DNA from: an uncultured Flammeovirgaceae bacterium
GTDB lineage: Bacteria > Bacteroidota > Bacteroidia > Cytophagales > Cyclobacteriaceae
DNA length: 12,179 nucleotides
NCBI GenBank assembly: GCA_946886805.1
Contig: CAMPJM010000071.1
Location: 1 to 12,179, forward strand
Reading direction: 5' to 3'
The notes under the pieces are model-generated. The model saw only the letters and a list, made by a program, of their open reading frames with translations, had not been told where the DNA came from and did not search any database. The position numbers and the translations under genes are program-made. Numbering within the stretch: position 1 is the stretch's first letter; every line of letters begins with the position of its first letter. This document shows positions 1 through 6,718 of the stretch, one piece after another.

Positions 1-750
1 ACACTACAATTTTTAGAAACATGGAATTCATGGGGGAAAATTGCGGCATTAGTTGCTGCAGGGCTCGGTTTTCTTGTATTTCTTTATTACTTCTTCAAAT
101 TAATAAGTATTAGGAATTATAAGAAGAAATATGATTTCATCAACCTAAATGAAATTAATTTACTTTGGATAAGCTCTTTATTTCTTATTATCAGTGCTAC
201 AATCTATGCTAATACGCTCGTAGCAAAACCTGATATGGTGTGGTTTATCGTAAGAGTATTTGTATCAGTTATGTTTGCATTAATTGTAGGCGTAATTGTA
301 TCCAATGTTTTGAGGGTGTATTACCCATCTTTTATTGAAAAACGTTTACATAAATTAAGATTTACTCCAAGAACTTCTCCAAAAAGCGGAAAAGCAATGA
401 AGTTGCTAAGTGAAGAAGAAGAAGACGTTCATTTGGATGATGGTATGCAAGCTGAAGAAAATATATTCTCAGTAGATTATGATGTTTGGATAGACGAAGA
501 AACTGGGTATACCCAAATAGACAAATATGCGGGTCACCTTCATGCGCTAGAATGCCCTGAGTGTAATTATCAGACATTGAAGGTAGCAAAAGAAGAAATA
601 TTAACTTCCCCTACAGTCGAAACTTCTGGTGAACTAATGAAATTCTATAAGTGTGGATACTGCAATCATAAAGTGAAAAAGGTATTCAAAGTAGCAAGAC
701 TTATTGAAACAAGTGATAACAGACAGGTGCATAGCACAGCCGCTGTTTAA
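1..750 (+). CDS. Membrane protein with C-terminal zinc ribbon (5' end missing)
   Basis: The reading frame is open from the first base of the window, so the gene starts upstream and only its last 249 codons are seen. Three hydrophobic segments are visible, at about visible residues 12-34, 53-73 and 80-104. An acidic, Glu-rich linker (about 137-155) follows. The C-terminal soluble domain carries two Cys pairs, CPEC (185-188) and CGYC (218-221), spaced as in a treble-clef or zinc-ribbon metal site. The first ATG inside the window (235) lies at the third membrane segment and is unlikely to be the true start. I do not recognise the family. The missing N-terminal part could hold another domain that would define the function. 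A strong terminator follows directly, so this is the last gene of its transcript. It is unrelated to the kynurenine genes. Confidence 0.8.
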   Translation, partial: TLQFLETWNSWGKIAALVAAGLGFLVFLYYFFKLISIRNYKKKYDFINLNEINLLWISSLFLIISATIYANTLVAKPDMVWFIVRVFVSVMFALIVGVIVSNVLRVYYPSFIEKRLHKLRFTPRTSPKSGKAMKLLSEEEEDVHLDDGMQAEENIFSVDYDVWIDEETGYTQIDKYAGHLHALECPECNYQTLKVAKEEILTSPTVETSGELMKFYKCGYCNHKVKKVFKVARLIETSDNRQVHSTAAV

Positions 751-773
751 TGCATTAGCACGTTGAAAATTTT

Positions 774-817
774 AATAATAAAGCCCTGAGATTTTAAAAT
801 CCCAGGGCTTTATTATT
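774..817. terminator. Bidirectional intrinsic terminator
   Basis: Two 22-base arms (774-795 and 796-817) are complementary apart from one A/C mismatch. The core AAGCCCTG pairs with CAGGGCTT, and AT-rich flanks give a T-run on either strand. It starts 23 bases after the stop codon of the zinc-ribbon membrane protein and can also stop minus-strand transcription arriving from the aldehyde dehydrogenase gene. Confidence 0.85.
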
Positions 818-1098
818 ATTAGGCAAATTGGAGCAAGCAATATTTCCGGGGGATACATTTTCTAAGACCGAAAAAGGAAGGTTCGGCTGTAGTTTTAAGG
901 GATCCCGGTCCGAAAGACTCCGGACTCGATTCGGAGAACAGGTCCGGGAATGTCTGTTATCGATTGTTCAGTTGCTTATAGCCACAGCAGAACAATAATT
1001 TATAGCCGGATTTTGCAGCTTTTGTTAGAGTTGAAAGCCATAATTAAAAAATAACAGAACCTTCACGCAAGCTTAGCATTAAGCTTAATTGAGCTTCG
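818..1098. other. Intergenic stretch with GC-rich nested hairpins
   Basis: No gene is supported here. At 868-886 CCGAA can pair with TTCGG. At 903-949 a larger nested structure is possible: TCCCGG (903-908) with CCGGGA (944-949), and directly inside it TCCGAA (909-914) with TTCGGA (930-935). This GC-rich block stands out from the AT-rich surroundings and may be a degenerate intergenic repeat. Close to the dehydrogenase stop, AAGCTTA (1069-1075) and TAAGCTT (1080-1086) form a 7-bp stem without a clear T-run, so I do not call it a terminator. Confidence 0.4.
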
Positions 1099-2541
1099 CT
1101 AAATTTTAATACAAACATTTTTGGGTTCTGTAAAGAATTTTAAAACGTCCTCCCCTCCTTCTCTACCAACTCCCGATTGCTTCATGCCACCAAAGGGGGT
1201 CCGTAGATCCCTCAGCAACCAGGTGTTAATCCAAATAATACCACTGTTAATTGAATGCGCCACCCGGTGAGCTCTTGATAAATCGTTTGTCCATATTGTT
1301 GCCGACAAACCATAATTTGAATGATTCGCGTAGCCTATTACTTCTGACTCACTATCGAAAGGGCTTATCGTCACTATCGGCCCGAAAATCTCTTCGGTAT
1401 TTGTCCTACAATTATAAGGGAGATTTTCTATGATTGTGGGTGCGAAAAAATATCCTCCTTTACATTCGCCATTTAGAAAAACCTGATGCCCGCCTGTTAA
1501 AATTTTTCCGCCTTCTTCTTCAGCTAGTTTCGCATAATAGAGAACTTTCTTCAAATGCATTTCAGAAATTAGCGCCCCGATATTTGTATCTTCCCGGAAA
1601 GGATTCCCTATTTTTAAAGCCGATGTTTTTTCGACAAAAGCATTTTTGAACTTATCATAAATGCCCCTTTGAACGAAGATCCTCGAGCCACAAAGGCAGA
1701 TTTGACCCTGATTGGCAAATGAAGATTTGATAGTCGTTTCGACAGCATCATCAAAATTACAATCGTCGAATATTATATTTGGATTTTTGCCGCCCAGTTC
1801 CAGCGAAAGTTTTTTAAACATCGGTGCCGCTATTGTAGCAATTTCTTTCCCCGTGTTGGTACCACCTGTAAAAGAAATAGCTAAAATTTCAGGATCTGCA
1901 ACTATGGCTTTGCCTGCTTTTACACCCAACCCATGAACAACATTTAAAACTCCCTTTGGCAGCCCTGCTTCCTTGCATATTTTACTCAAAAGAAAAGCGG
2001 TCAAAGGCGTGAGCTCAGAGGGCTTTGCAATAACACAATTCCCTATAGCCAGAGCGGGTGCAATTTTCCAACTGAACAAGTACAATGGTAAATTCCACGG
2101 AGAAATACAGCCTACAATCCCAATTGGGGCCCTGACTGTATAATTAATGGCTTTATTCCCCATGAGATGGGACTCCGAGGAAAAGTGGAGAATAGAGGCT
2201 GCAAAAAATCGGAAATTTTCTACAGCCCGGGGGATATCAACTGTTTCAGAAAGTCTGAGAGGCTTGCCAGTATCTCTACTTTCGGCAGCGGCAATTTCAC
2301 CAAGATCTCTTTCCAAAAGATCTGCAATTCTGTTTAAAATTGCACTCCTATTTTGCACAGACATATTTGACCAATCCGGAAATGCGTTTTTTGCTGCATC
2401 TACGGCTAAAGCTATATCCGTCTGATCAGAATCGGGAAGTTCAGCATACTTTTTACCTGTCGCAGGATTGACGCTAAATAGAACCTTGCCAGCACCAGAA
2501 GGAATAAATTCACCATTTATGTAATTGCTTATTATATCCAT
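1099..2541 (-). CDS. nbaE: 2-aminomuconate 6-semialdehyde dehydrogenase (ALDH superfamily)
   Basis: This 480-residue protein is a full-length NAD(P)-dependent aldehyde dehydrogenase. Visible landmarks are the oxyanion Asn150 in SPWN, the cofactor-site stretch SFTGGTNTG (223-231), general base Glu248 in LELGG, nucleophile Cys282 in GQICLC, EEIFGP at 383-388 and PFGG near 449. Arg444 in LLRDLR falls where substrate-carboxylate-binding Arg464 is reported for the Pseudomonas enzyme, with a constant offset of about 20 residues that also fits Asn, Glu and Cys. The family includes 2-hydroxymuconic semialdehyde dehydrogenases. Its position next to 3-hydroxyanthranilate dioxygenase and ACMS decarboxylase argues for oxidation of 2-aminomuconate semialdehyde to 2-aminomuconate, which keeps that aldehyde from cyclising to picolinate. 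It lies downstream of the SDR gene, 96 bases away, and is probably co-transcribed. The exact substrate is inferred from context. Confidence 0.85.
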   Translation of the reverse strand: MDIISNYINGEFIPSGAGKVLFSVNPATGKKYAELPDSDQTDIALAVDAAKNAFPDWSNMSVQNRSAILNRIADLLERDLGEIAAAESRDTGKPLRLSETVDIPRAVENFRFFAASILHFSSESHLMGNKAINYTVRAPIGIVGCISPWNLPLYLFSWKIAPALAIGNCVIAKPSELTPLTAFLLSKICKEAGLPKGVLNVVHGLGVKAGKAIVADPEILAISFTGGTNTGKEIATIAAPMFKKLSLELGGKNPNIIFDDCNFDDAVETTIKSSFANQGQICLCGSRIFVQRGIYDKFKNAFVEKTSALKIGNPFREDTNIGALISEMHLKKVLYYAKLAEEEGGKILTGGHQVFLNGECKGGYFFAPTIIENLPYNCRTNTEEIFGPIVTISPFDSESEVIGYANHSNYGLSATIWTNDLSRAHRVAHSINSGIIWINTWLLRDLRTPFGGMKQSGVGREGGEDVLKFFTEPKNVCIKI

Positions 2542-2637
2542 CTAAGATTTCCTTTTAAAATTTAATGTTGGAAGTGGCCGAACATACCAGAAACAGAATA
2601 CAACAGCTGGCTTTAAAGTGTTCAAAATTCCACTGTG

Positions 2638-3426
2638 TCAAATACAGCCGGTTCTACCTCCATCAACGGGTAAATTTATTCCGTTGATGTATGCTGCCGA
2701 TGATGAACTAAGAAAAGCCACTGCCGTTGCCAGATCTTGTGGGCTTCCAAAATGTCGTGCTGGGATTTCAGCGACCATATCTTCCTGAACATCTTCAATA
2801 CTTTGACCGGTTTTTTTAGCTTTATTTTCAATTATGCTATCCAGTCTTCCTGTTTTGGTAGCGCCTGGCAGAACATTATTTACAGTTATTCCAAATTGCC
2901 CGAGTTCCATCGAGAGCGTTTTTGCCCAACTCGCAACAGCCCCTCTTATGGTGTTGGAAACTCCCAAACCGGGTATAGGCATTTTCACAGACGTAGAAAT
3001 AATATTTATTATTCTTCCAAATTTTTTTTCCTTCATGCCGGGCACCACAGCCTGTACAAGTATTTGATTACAAATAAGATGTTGCTTAAAAGCACCTAAA
3101 AAATCGTTGGGGCTTGCATCAATGGCCTTACCAGCAGGTGGTCCACCCGTATTATTTACCAAAATGTCTATTCCGGGTTTTCTTTTTAAATACTGAGAAA
3201 GGTTTCTTTCTAATTCATCAGGATGTTGAAAATCTACACAAATATATTCATGCTGTTGTTGGTTCCCATTAGGAAGATCTCTTAACACCTTCTTAAGCTT
3301 TTCCTCATTTCTGGCTATTAGCACGATTTCTGCACCTAAGGAAGCCAAATGTTCAGCTATTGCCAAACCTATTCCCTGAGTACTGCCACATACTATCGCC
3401 TTTTTTCCCTTTAACCTAATGTCCAT
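2638..3426 (-). CDS. Atypical short-chain dehydrogenase/reductase lacking the YxxxK motif
   Basis: This 262-residue protein has the usual SDR length and a Rossmann start: GSTQGIG at residues 14-20 resembles the TGxxxGxG nucleotide loop, and NNTGG (91-95) stands for the NNAG motif. The active-site Ser is present (Ser144). Thirteen residues later, where Tyr is expected, there is Ser157, and the Lys position four residues on is Arg161 (SNTIR). The tetrad Asn position appears to be His116. The C-terminal PVDGG at 253-257 is normal. It resembles a divergent BKR-like SDR subgroup known for an imperfect catalytic tetrad and NN-x-GGPP sequences. It is the first gene of the minus-strand unit with the aldehyde dehydrogenase and diverges from the other kynurenine genes. 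That suggests a pathway role, but I cannot assign a reaction. It may bind NAD(P) without classical SDR chemistry. Confidence 0.85.
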   Translation of the reverse strand: MDIRLKGKKAIVCGSTQGIGLAIAEHLASLGAEIVLIARNEEKLKKVLRDLPNGNQQQHEYICVDFQHPDELERNLSQYLKRKPGIDILVNNTGGPPAGKAIDASPNDFLGAFKQHLICNQILVQAVVPGMKEKKFGRIINIISTSVKMPIPGLGVSNTIRGAVASWAKTLSMELGQFGITVNNVLPGATKTGRLDSIIENKAKKTGQSIEDVQEDMVAEIPARHFGSPQDLATAVAFLSSSSAAYINGINLPVDGGRTGCI

Positions 3427-3497
3427 AATTTCTTTGTTGTAAATTCATTCTAATATAAATAACACCTTTGCTTAAGGGCAGCATCCCGTTTTGTCAC

Positions 3498-3523
3498 AAT
3501 TTTTGCCTCAAAAGGCAAAAATT
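3498..3523. repeat. Perfect 11-bp hairpin upstream of the SDR gene
   Basis: AATTTTTGCCT (3498-3508) and AGGCAAAAATT (3513-3523) are exact inverse complements around a CAAA loop. It lies about 72 bases upstream of the SDR start codon. It could be an operator, a leader hairpin or a remnant terminator. The sequence alone does not decide. Confidence 0.5.
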
Positions 3524-3553
3524 CCGCCAAAACTACATTCTACTTTTTATTGA

Positions 3554-3601
3554 CCACGGGTTGAAACCCGTGGCTATAAACATTTGACCCCGCTGGGGTC
3601 A
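3554..3601. repeat. REP-like double-hairpin element
   Basis: Two GC-rich hairpins lie side by side in AT-rich DNA. The first is CCACGGGTT pairing with AACCCGTGG (3554-3573). The second is TGACCCC pairing with GGGGTCA around GCT (3585-3601). The pair, with a short ATAAACAT-type spacer, matches the style of palindromic intergenic repeats seen in many Bacteroidetes genomes and sometimes linked to IS200-like (RAYT) transposases. No transposase gene is present in the window. Confidence 0.6.
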
Positions 3602-3742
3602 GGGCAGCAATTTTAAGACTCTGAAATGGAAAACATCAATCCAGCTTTTAACAACGCTGAGGAGGCTAATACACCTCAAAACTTCATTAGATTAACATGC
3701 GAAACTTAAATTGCTTAAAGATTTCAAAATCAAAACGTTAGG

Positions 3743-3770
3743 TCAATATAGCATATTTTTGCTATATTGA
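3743..3770 (+). promoter_or_regulatory. Candidate operator and promoter of the kynurenine operon
   Basis: TCAATATAGCA (3743-3753) and TGCTATATTGA (3760-3770) form a perfect 11-bp inverted repeat with a 6-base spacer. TATTTTTG at 3754-3761 matches the Bacteroidetes -7 consensus TAnnTTTG and sits in the centre of the repeat. I saw no good -33 TTTG box. Transcription would start near 3768, giving a leader of about 50 bases before the dioxygenase ATG. A dimeric regulator bound here would cover the promoter. The site lacks a following T-run, so a terminator is unlikely. Confidence 0.5.
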
Positions 3771-3818
3771 AATAGTTGTTTAGATCAAAATTTCAAATAA
3801 TCTCAAGACAAATAAGCC

Positions 3819-4334
3819 ATGGCAATTCAAAAACCTTTTAACTTCAAAAAATGGATTGATGAAAACCGTCACCTTCTAAAGCCACCTGTGGGAAATCAGC
3901 AAGTATATAAAGGGAATGATGATTTTATAGTAATGGTGGTTGGAGGGCCAAATGCTCGCAAAGATTACCATTATAACGAAACAGAAGAGTTTTACTATCA
4001 ACTAGAAGGCAACATTGTATTAAAAATAATAGAGGATGGCAAACCTGTCGATATCCCTATTAATGAAGGTGAAATTTTTCTTTTGCCACCTAAAATACCT
4101 CACTCACCCCAAAGAACCCCAAATTCGATAGGGCTGGTAATGGAATTATATAGAAAAGAAGGACAGAAAGATGGCTTTATTTGGATTTGTGAGAATTGTG
4201 GCAATAAATTATATGAAGAATATGCCCAAGTCACAGATATTGTAAAACAACTACCGCCTATTATGAACAATTTTTTTAGTTCTATAGAAAACAGAACATG
4301 TGACAAATGCGGTACAGTGATGGAAAAACCGTAA
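3819..4334 (+). CDS. nbaC: 3-hydroxyanthranilate 3,4-dioxygenase
   Basis: This non-haem Fe(II) cupin enzyme opens the ring of 3-hydroxyanthranilate to give 2-amino-3-carboxymuconate semialdehyde. At 171 residues it has the length of the bacterial form. Iron ligands are visible as His51, Glu57 and His95. Substrate-binding residues appear as Arg47, Arg99 and Glu109. The C-terminus has the second, rubredoxin-like metal site typical of bacterial and fungal enzymes, with CxxC pairs at Cys124/Cys127 and Cys161/Cys164. These positions match the well-studied Cupriavidus (Ralstonia) metallidurans enzyme almost one to one. The ATG at 3819 gives the expected MAIQKPFNF-type start. It is the first gene of the plus-strand operon, 48 bases downstream of a strong inverted repeat. 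The N-terminus and all key residues are intact, so it should be active. Confidence 0.97.
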   Translation: MAIQKPFNFKKWIDENRHLLKPPVGNQQVYKGNDDFIVMVVGGPNARKDYHYNETEEFYYQLEGNIVLKIIEDGKPVDIPINEGEIFLLPPKIPHSPQRTPNSIGLVMELYRKEGQKDGFIWICENCGNKLYEEYAQVTDIVKQLPPIMNNFFSSIENRTCDKCGTVMEKP

Positions 4335-4387
4335 TAGTAACATATCATCCCTTTTCGGCGATGAATGAATTCAAATCATTGATATTG

Positions 4388-5428
4388 ATGGGTGACAGGG
4401 CAATTAAAATAGATATACACACACATATACTTCCAAAGACCTGGCCAGATCTGAAAGAAAGATACGGCTATGGAGGATTTATCAGGTTAGAACATCATAA
4501 ACCATGCTGTGCAAGGATGATGATGGACGATAAATTCTTTCGGGAAATTCAGGATAATTGTTGGGATCCCGATGCGAGAATAAAGGAGTGCAACCATTCT
4601 CATGTGAATGTCCAGGTGTTATCAACCGTACCTGTTATGTTTAATTATTGGGCAAAACCAGAACATACCCATGACCTGTCTAAAATTTTAAATGATCACA
4701 TTGCCGGTATTGTGTACGATTACCCGGATCGGTTTTTAGGATTAGGCACCTTGCCCATGCAGGCACCGGATTTGGCTGTAAAAGAACTGGAAAGGTGTAT
4801 AAATGAGCTGGGCCTTTCGGGGATCCAAATCGGCACCCATATTAACAATTTAAACCTTGATTCGCCTGAGCTGTTTGAAGTATTCGAGGCCGCTGAAAGT
4901 TTAGGAGCCTCTATTTTTATTCATCCCTGGGACGTTATGGGATCCAGTGAAATGACTAAATATTGGCTTCCCTGGTTGGTAGGAATGCCTGCGGAAACCT
5001 CCAGAGCTATTTGCTCTTTAATTTTTGGTGGCGTTTTGGAAAGGCTTCCCAAACTCAAAATCGCCTTTGCCCATGGTGGAGGCTCATTTCCCGCAACCAT
5101 AGGCCGAATAGCCCATGGGTTTAGTGTCAGGCCAGACCTGTGTGCGATAGATAATAATGTCGATCCCAGAGCCTATTTGGGGAAGTTTTATCTGGATTCT
5201 CTTGTACACCAACCCGAAGTTTTAAAATATATCATTGACCTGATTGGCGAAGATAAAGTGGTGTTGGGGTCTGATTATCCATTTCCTTTAGGAGAAACCA
5301 ACCCTGGAGAACTTATAGAATCCATGCCGGTGCCCGATAACATAAAGCGAAAAATATTGGGCGAAAATGCGTTGTCCTGGTTGGGGCTGCCACATAGTCA
5401 CTTTGAAGGTAATCGACAAAATAACTAA
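4388..5428 (+). CDS. nbaD: 2-amino-3-carboxymuconate-6-semialdehyde decarboxylase (ACMSD)
   Basis: This zinc-dependent amidohydrolase-fold decarboxylase converts ACMS to 2-aminomuconate semialdehyde, steering flux away from quinolinate. Started at 4388 it has 346 residues, against 336 in the human enzyme. The key residues align with a constant offset of 5: metal ligands His11, His13 and His179, catalytic His229 and Asp296, substrate-site Arg52, Trp196 and Arg240. Blocks such as ENCWDP-like DNCWDP, STVPVMF and YWLPWLVGMPAE are very close to animal ACMSD. The frame stays open upstream, with ATGs at 4361 and at 4307, the latter overlapping the dioxygenase gene by 28 bases. I chose 4388 because the family starts just before the IDIHTH metal motif. 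The three starts remain possible, as none has a clear Shine-Dalgarno. It is followed by kynU after 12 bases. Confidence 0.95.
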   Translation: MGDRAIKIDIHTHILPKTWPDLKERYGYGGFIRLEHHKPCCARMMMDDKFFREIQDNCWDPDARIKECNHSHVNVQVLSTVPVMFNYWAKPEHTHDLSKILNDHIAGIVYDYPDRFLGLGTLPMQAPDLAVKELERCINELGLSGIQIGTHINNLNLDSPELFEVFEAAESLGASIFIHPWDVMGSSEMTKYWLPWLVGMPAETSRAICSLIFGGVLERLPKLKIAFAHGGGSFPATIGRIAHGFSVRPDLCAIDNNVDPRAYLGKFYLDSLVHQPEVLKYIIDLIGEDKVVLGSDYPFPLGETNPGELIESMPVPDNIKRKILGENALSWLGLPHSHFEGNRQNN

Positions 5429-5440
5429 ACTTCACCGTTT

Positions 5441-6718
5441 ATGGAATTTCAAAACACTGCGGAATTTGCGGCGCAACTTGATCAGGATGATAAATTATTT
5501 TCCTTCAAAGATAAATTTCATAACCCGAAGCGAGACGGAAAAGAGGCGATTTACTTTTGTGGAAATTCGCTTGGTCTCCAACCAAAGTTGACAGCACATT
5601 ATCTGGAAGAAGAATTAGCTGCATGGCAGGAATTAGCGGTTGAAGCGCATTTTAAATCGAGACGGCCCTGGCTTGGCTATCACGGACAGTTCAAAGAATC
5701 TCTGGCTGCCCTTGTTGGTGCTTTTCCCGAAGAAGTAGTTGCGATGAACAACCTCACCACCAATCTTCACCTTATGATGGTTTCCTTTTATAAGCCAACC
5801 AGAGAAAAGTTTAAGATCATTACAGAAGCAGGCGCTTTTCCTTCAGACATGTATGCTTTGGAAAGTCAGGTACGCTTCCACAACCTTGATCCCGACAACG
5901 CAATTATTGAACTAAAACCCCGACAAGGAGAACATACTCTTAGAACAGAGGACATCATTAAGACCATAGAACGCAATAGTTTAGAAGTAGCTTTAATATT
6001 GATGGGAGGGGTACAATATTATACCGGTCAATTTTTCGATCTAAAATCAATTACTCAGGCAGCTCATAAAGTCGGGGCTTTTGCCGGGTTTGATCTCGCC
6101 CATGCTATTGGAAATGTGCCGCTCCTACTCCATGATTGGGATGTAGATTTTGCTGTCTGGTGTAGTTATAAATATTTAAACGGAAGCCCGGGAGGCACAG
6201 GAGGAGCTTTTATTCATGATAATCACGGTAGAAATAATCAGCTTCCTCGATTTGCAGGATGGTGGGGCTATATAGAAAAGGAAAGGTTTAAAATGGAAAA
6301 AGGTTTTAAACCAACTGCTGGAGCAGATGGCTGGCAGCTTAGCAACGCACCCATTCTATCTATGGCAGCTTTAAGGGCTTCACTGGAAATTTTTGATCAG
6401 GCAAAAATTGATAATATTAGGGAGAAAAGTATAGCCTTGACAGGTTATTTGCAGTATTTAATTCAAAAGATAAACGTTGAAAAACGGGTTATCAATGTAA
6501 TCACACCCGCTGACCCTTCTGCCAGAGGGTGCCAACTATCGCTTATGATGTCTGAAAATGGGAATGATATTTTTGAATCGTTAAGCAAAAATGGCGTGGT
6601 AGCAGATTGGAGAGAGCCTGATGTAATTCGGGTTGCTCCTGTTCCATTATACAATACCTTTTCCGAGGTTTTTCAGTTTGGGTGTGTTTTAAAGGATGCC
6701 CTTAAGATTAATAAATGA
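5441..6718 (+). CDS. kynU: Kynureninase
   Basis: This PLP-dependent fold-type I hydrolase cleaves 3-hydroxykynurenine (or kynurenine) to 3-hydroxyanthranilate (or anthranilate) and alanine. It has 425 residues, the normal family length. Visible signatures are FCGNSLGLQP at 39-48, the Asp218/His221 pair in FDLAHAIGN that holds the PLP ring, and the PLP Schiff-base Lys244 in CSYKYLNGSPGG. GWWGY lies near 273 and the Arg-containing RVAPVPLYN block is near the C-terminus, where the substrate carboxylate binds. Placement beside KMO and the 3-hydroxyanthranilate dioxygenase makes 3-hydroxykynurenine the likely natural substrate. The stop overlaps the kmo start as ATGA at 6715-6718, so the two are probably translationally coupled. 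No defect is seen. Confidence 0.97.
   Translation: MEFQNTAEFAAQLDQDDKLFSFKDKFHNPKRDGKEAIYFCGNSLGLQPKLTAHYLEEELAAWQELAVEAHFKSRRPWLGYHGQFKESLAALVGAFPEEVVAMNNLTTNLHLMMVSFYKPTREKFKIITEAGAFPSDMYALESQVRFHNLDPDNAIIELKPRQGEHTLRTEDIIKTIERNSLEVALILMGGVQYYTGQFFDLKSITQAAHKVGAFAGFDLAHAIGNVPLLLHDWDVDFAVWCSYKYLNGSPGGTGGAFIHDNHGRNNQLPRFAGWWGYIEKERFKMEKGFKPTAGADGWQLSNAPILSMAALRASLEIFDQAKIDNIREKSIALTGYLQYLIQKINVEKRVINVITPADPSARGCQLSLMMSENGNDIFESLSKNGVVADWREPDVIRVAPVPLYNTFSEVFQFGCVLKDALKINK

Larger units (their letters stand above)
3427..3818. other. Divergent control region between the two kynurenine gene units
   Basis: These 392 bases separate the minus-strand SDR/dehydrogenase unit from the plus-strand dioxygenase unit. 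They hold a perfect 11-bp hairpin (3498-3523), a REP-like pair of hairpins (3554-3601), an unsupported 27-codon open frame (3626-3709) and a strong inverted repeat around a candidate -7 box (3743-3770). I found no clear TAnnTTTG box facing the SDR gene. Confidence 0.6.

Noticed and set aside
362..589. Antisense 75-codon frame
   Set aside because: It is a shadow of the zinc-ribbon protein gene on the other strand, where the coding frame with CxxC pairs is clear.
1069..1086. AAGCTTA/TAAGCTT stem as the terminator of the dehydrogenase gene
   Set aside because: The stem is short and AT-rich and lacks a T-run on the minus strand. The strong palindrome at 774-817 is a better stop.
1251..2425. Several plus-strand frames of 60-92 codons
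   Set aside because: They are antisense to the aldehyde dehydrogenase, whose active-site residues are all in place. Low-complexity Ser/Leu-rich products are typical shadows.
1099..2541. Assignment as 2-hydroxymuconic semialdehyde dehydrogenase of a catechol meta-cleavage pathway
   Set aside because: The sequence family fits, but no catechol 2,3-dioxygenase or other meta-pathway gene is nearby, while the kynurenine genes are.
2737..3099. Plus-strand frame of 120 codons opposite the SDR gene
   Set aside because: The minus-strand SDR frame is continuous and has family motifs across this stretch. The opposite product has none.
2638..3426. SDR gene as the missing kynurenine formamidase
   Set aside because: It has a Rossmann-type nucleotide loop and SDR C-terminus. 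It lacks the GxSxG motif of alpha/beta hydrolase formamidases and the metal motif of KynB types.
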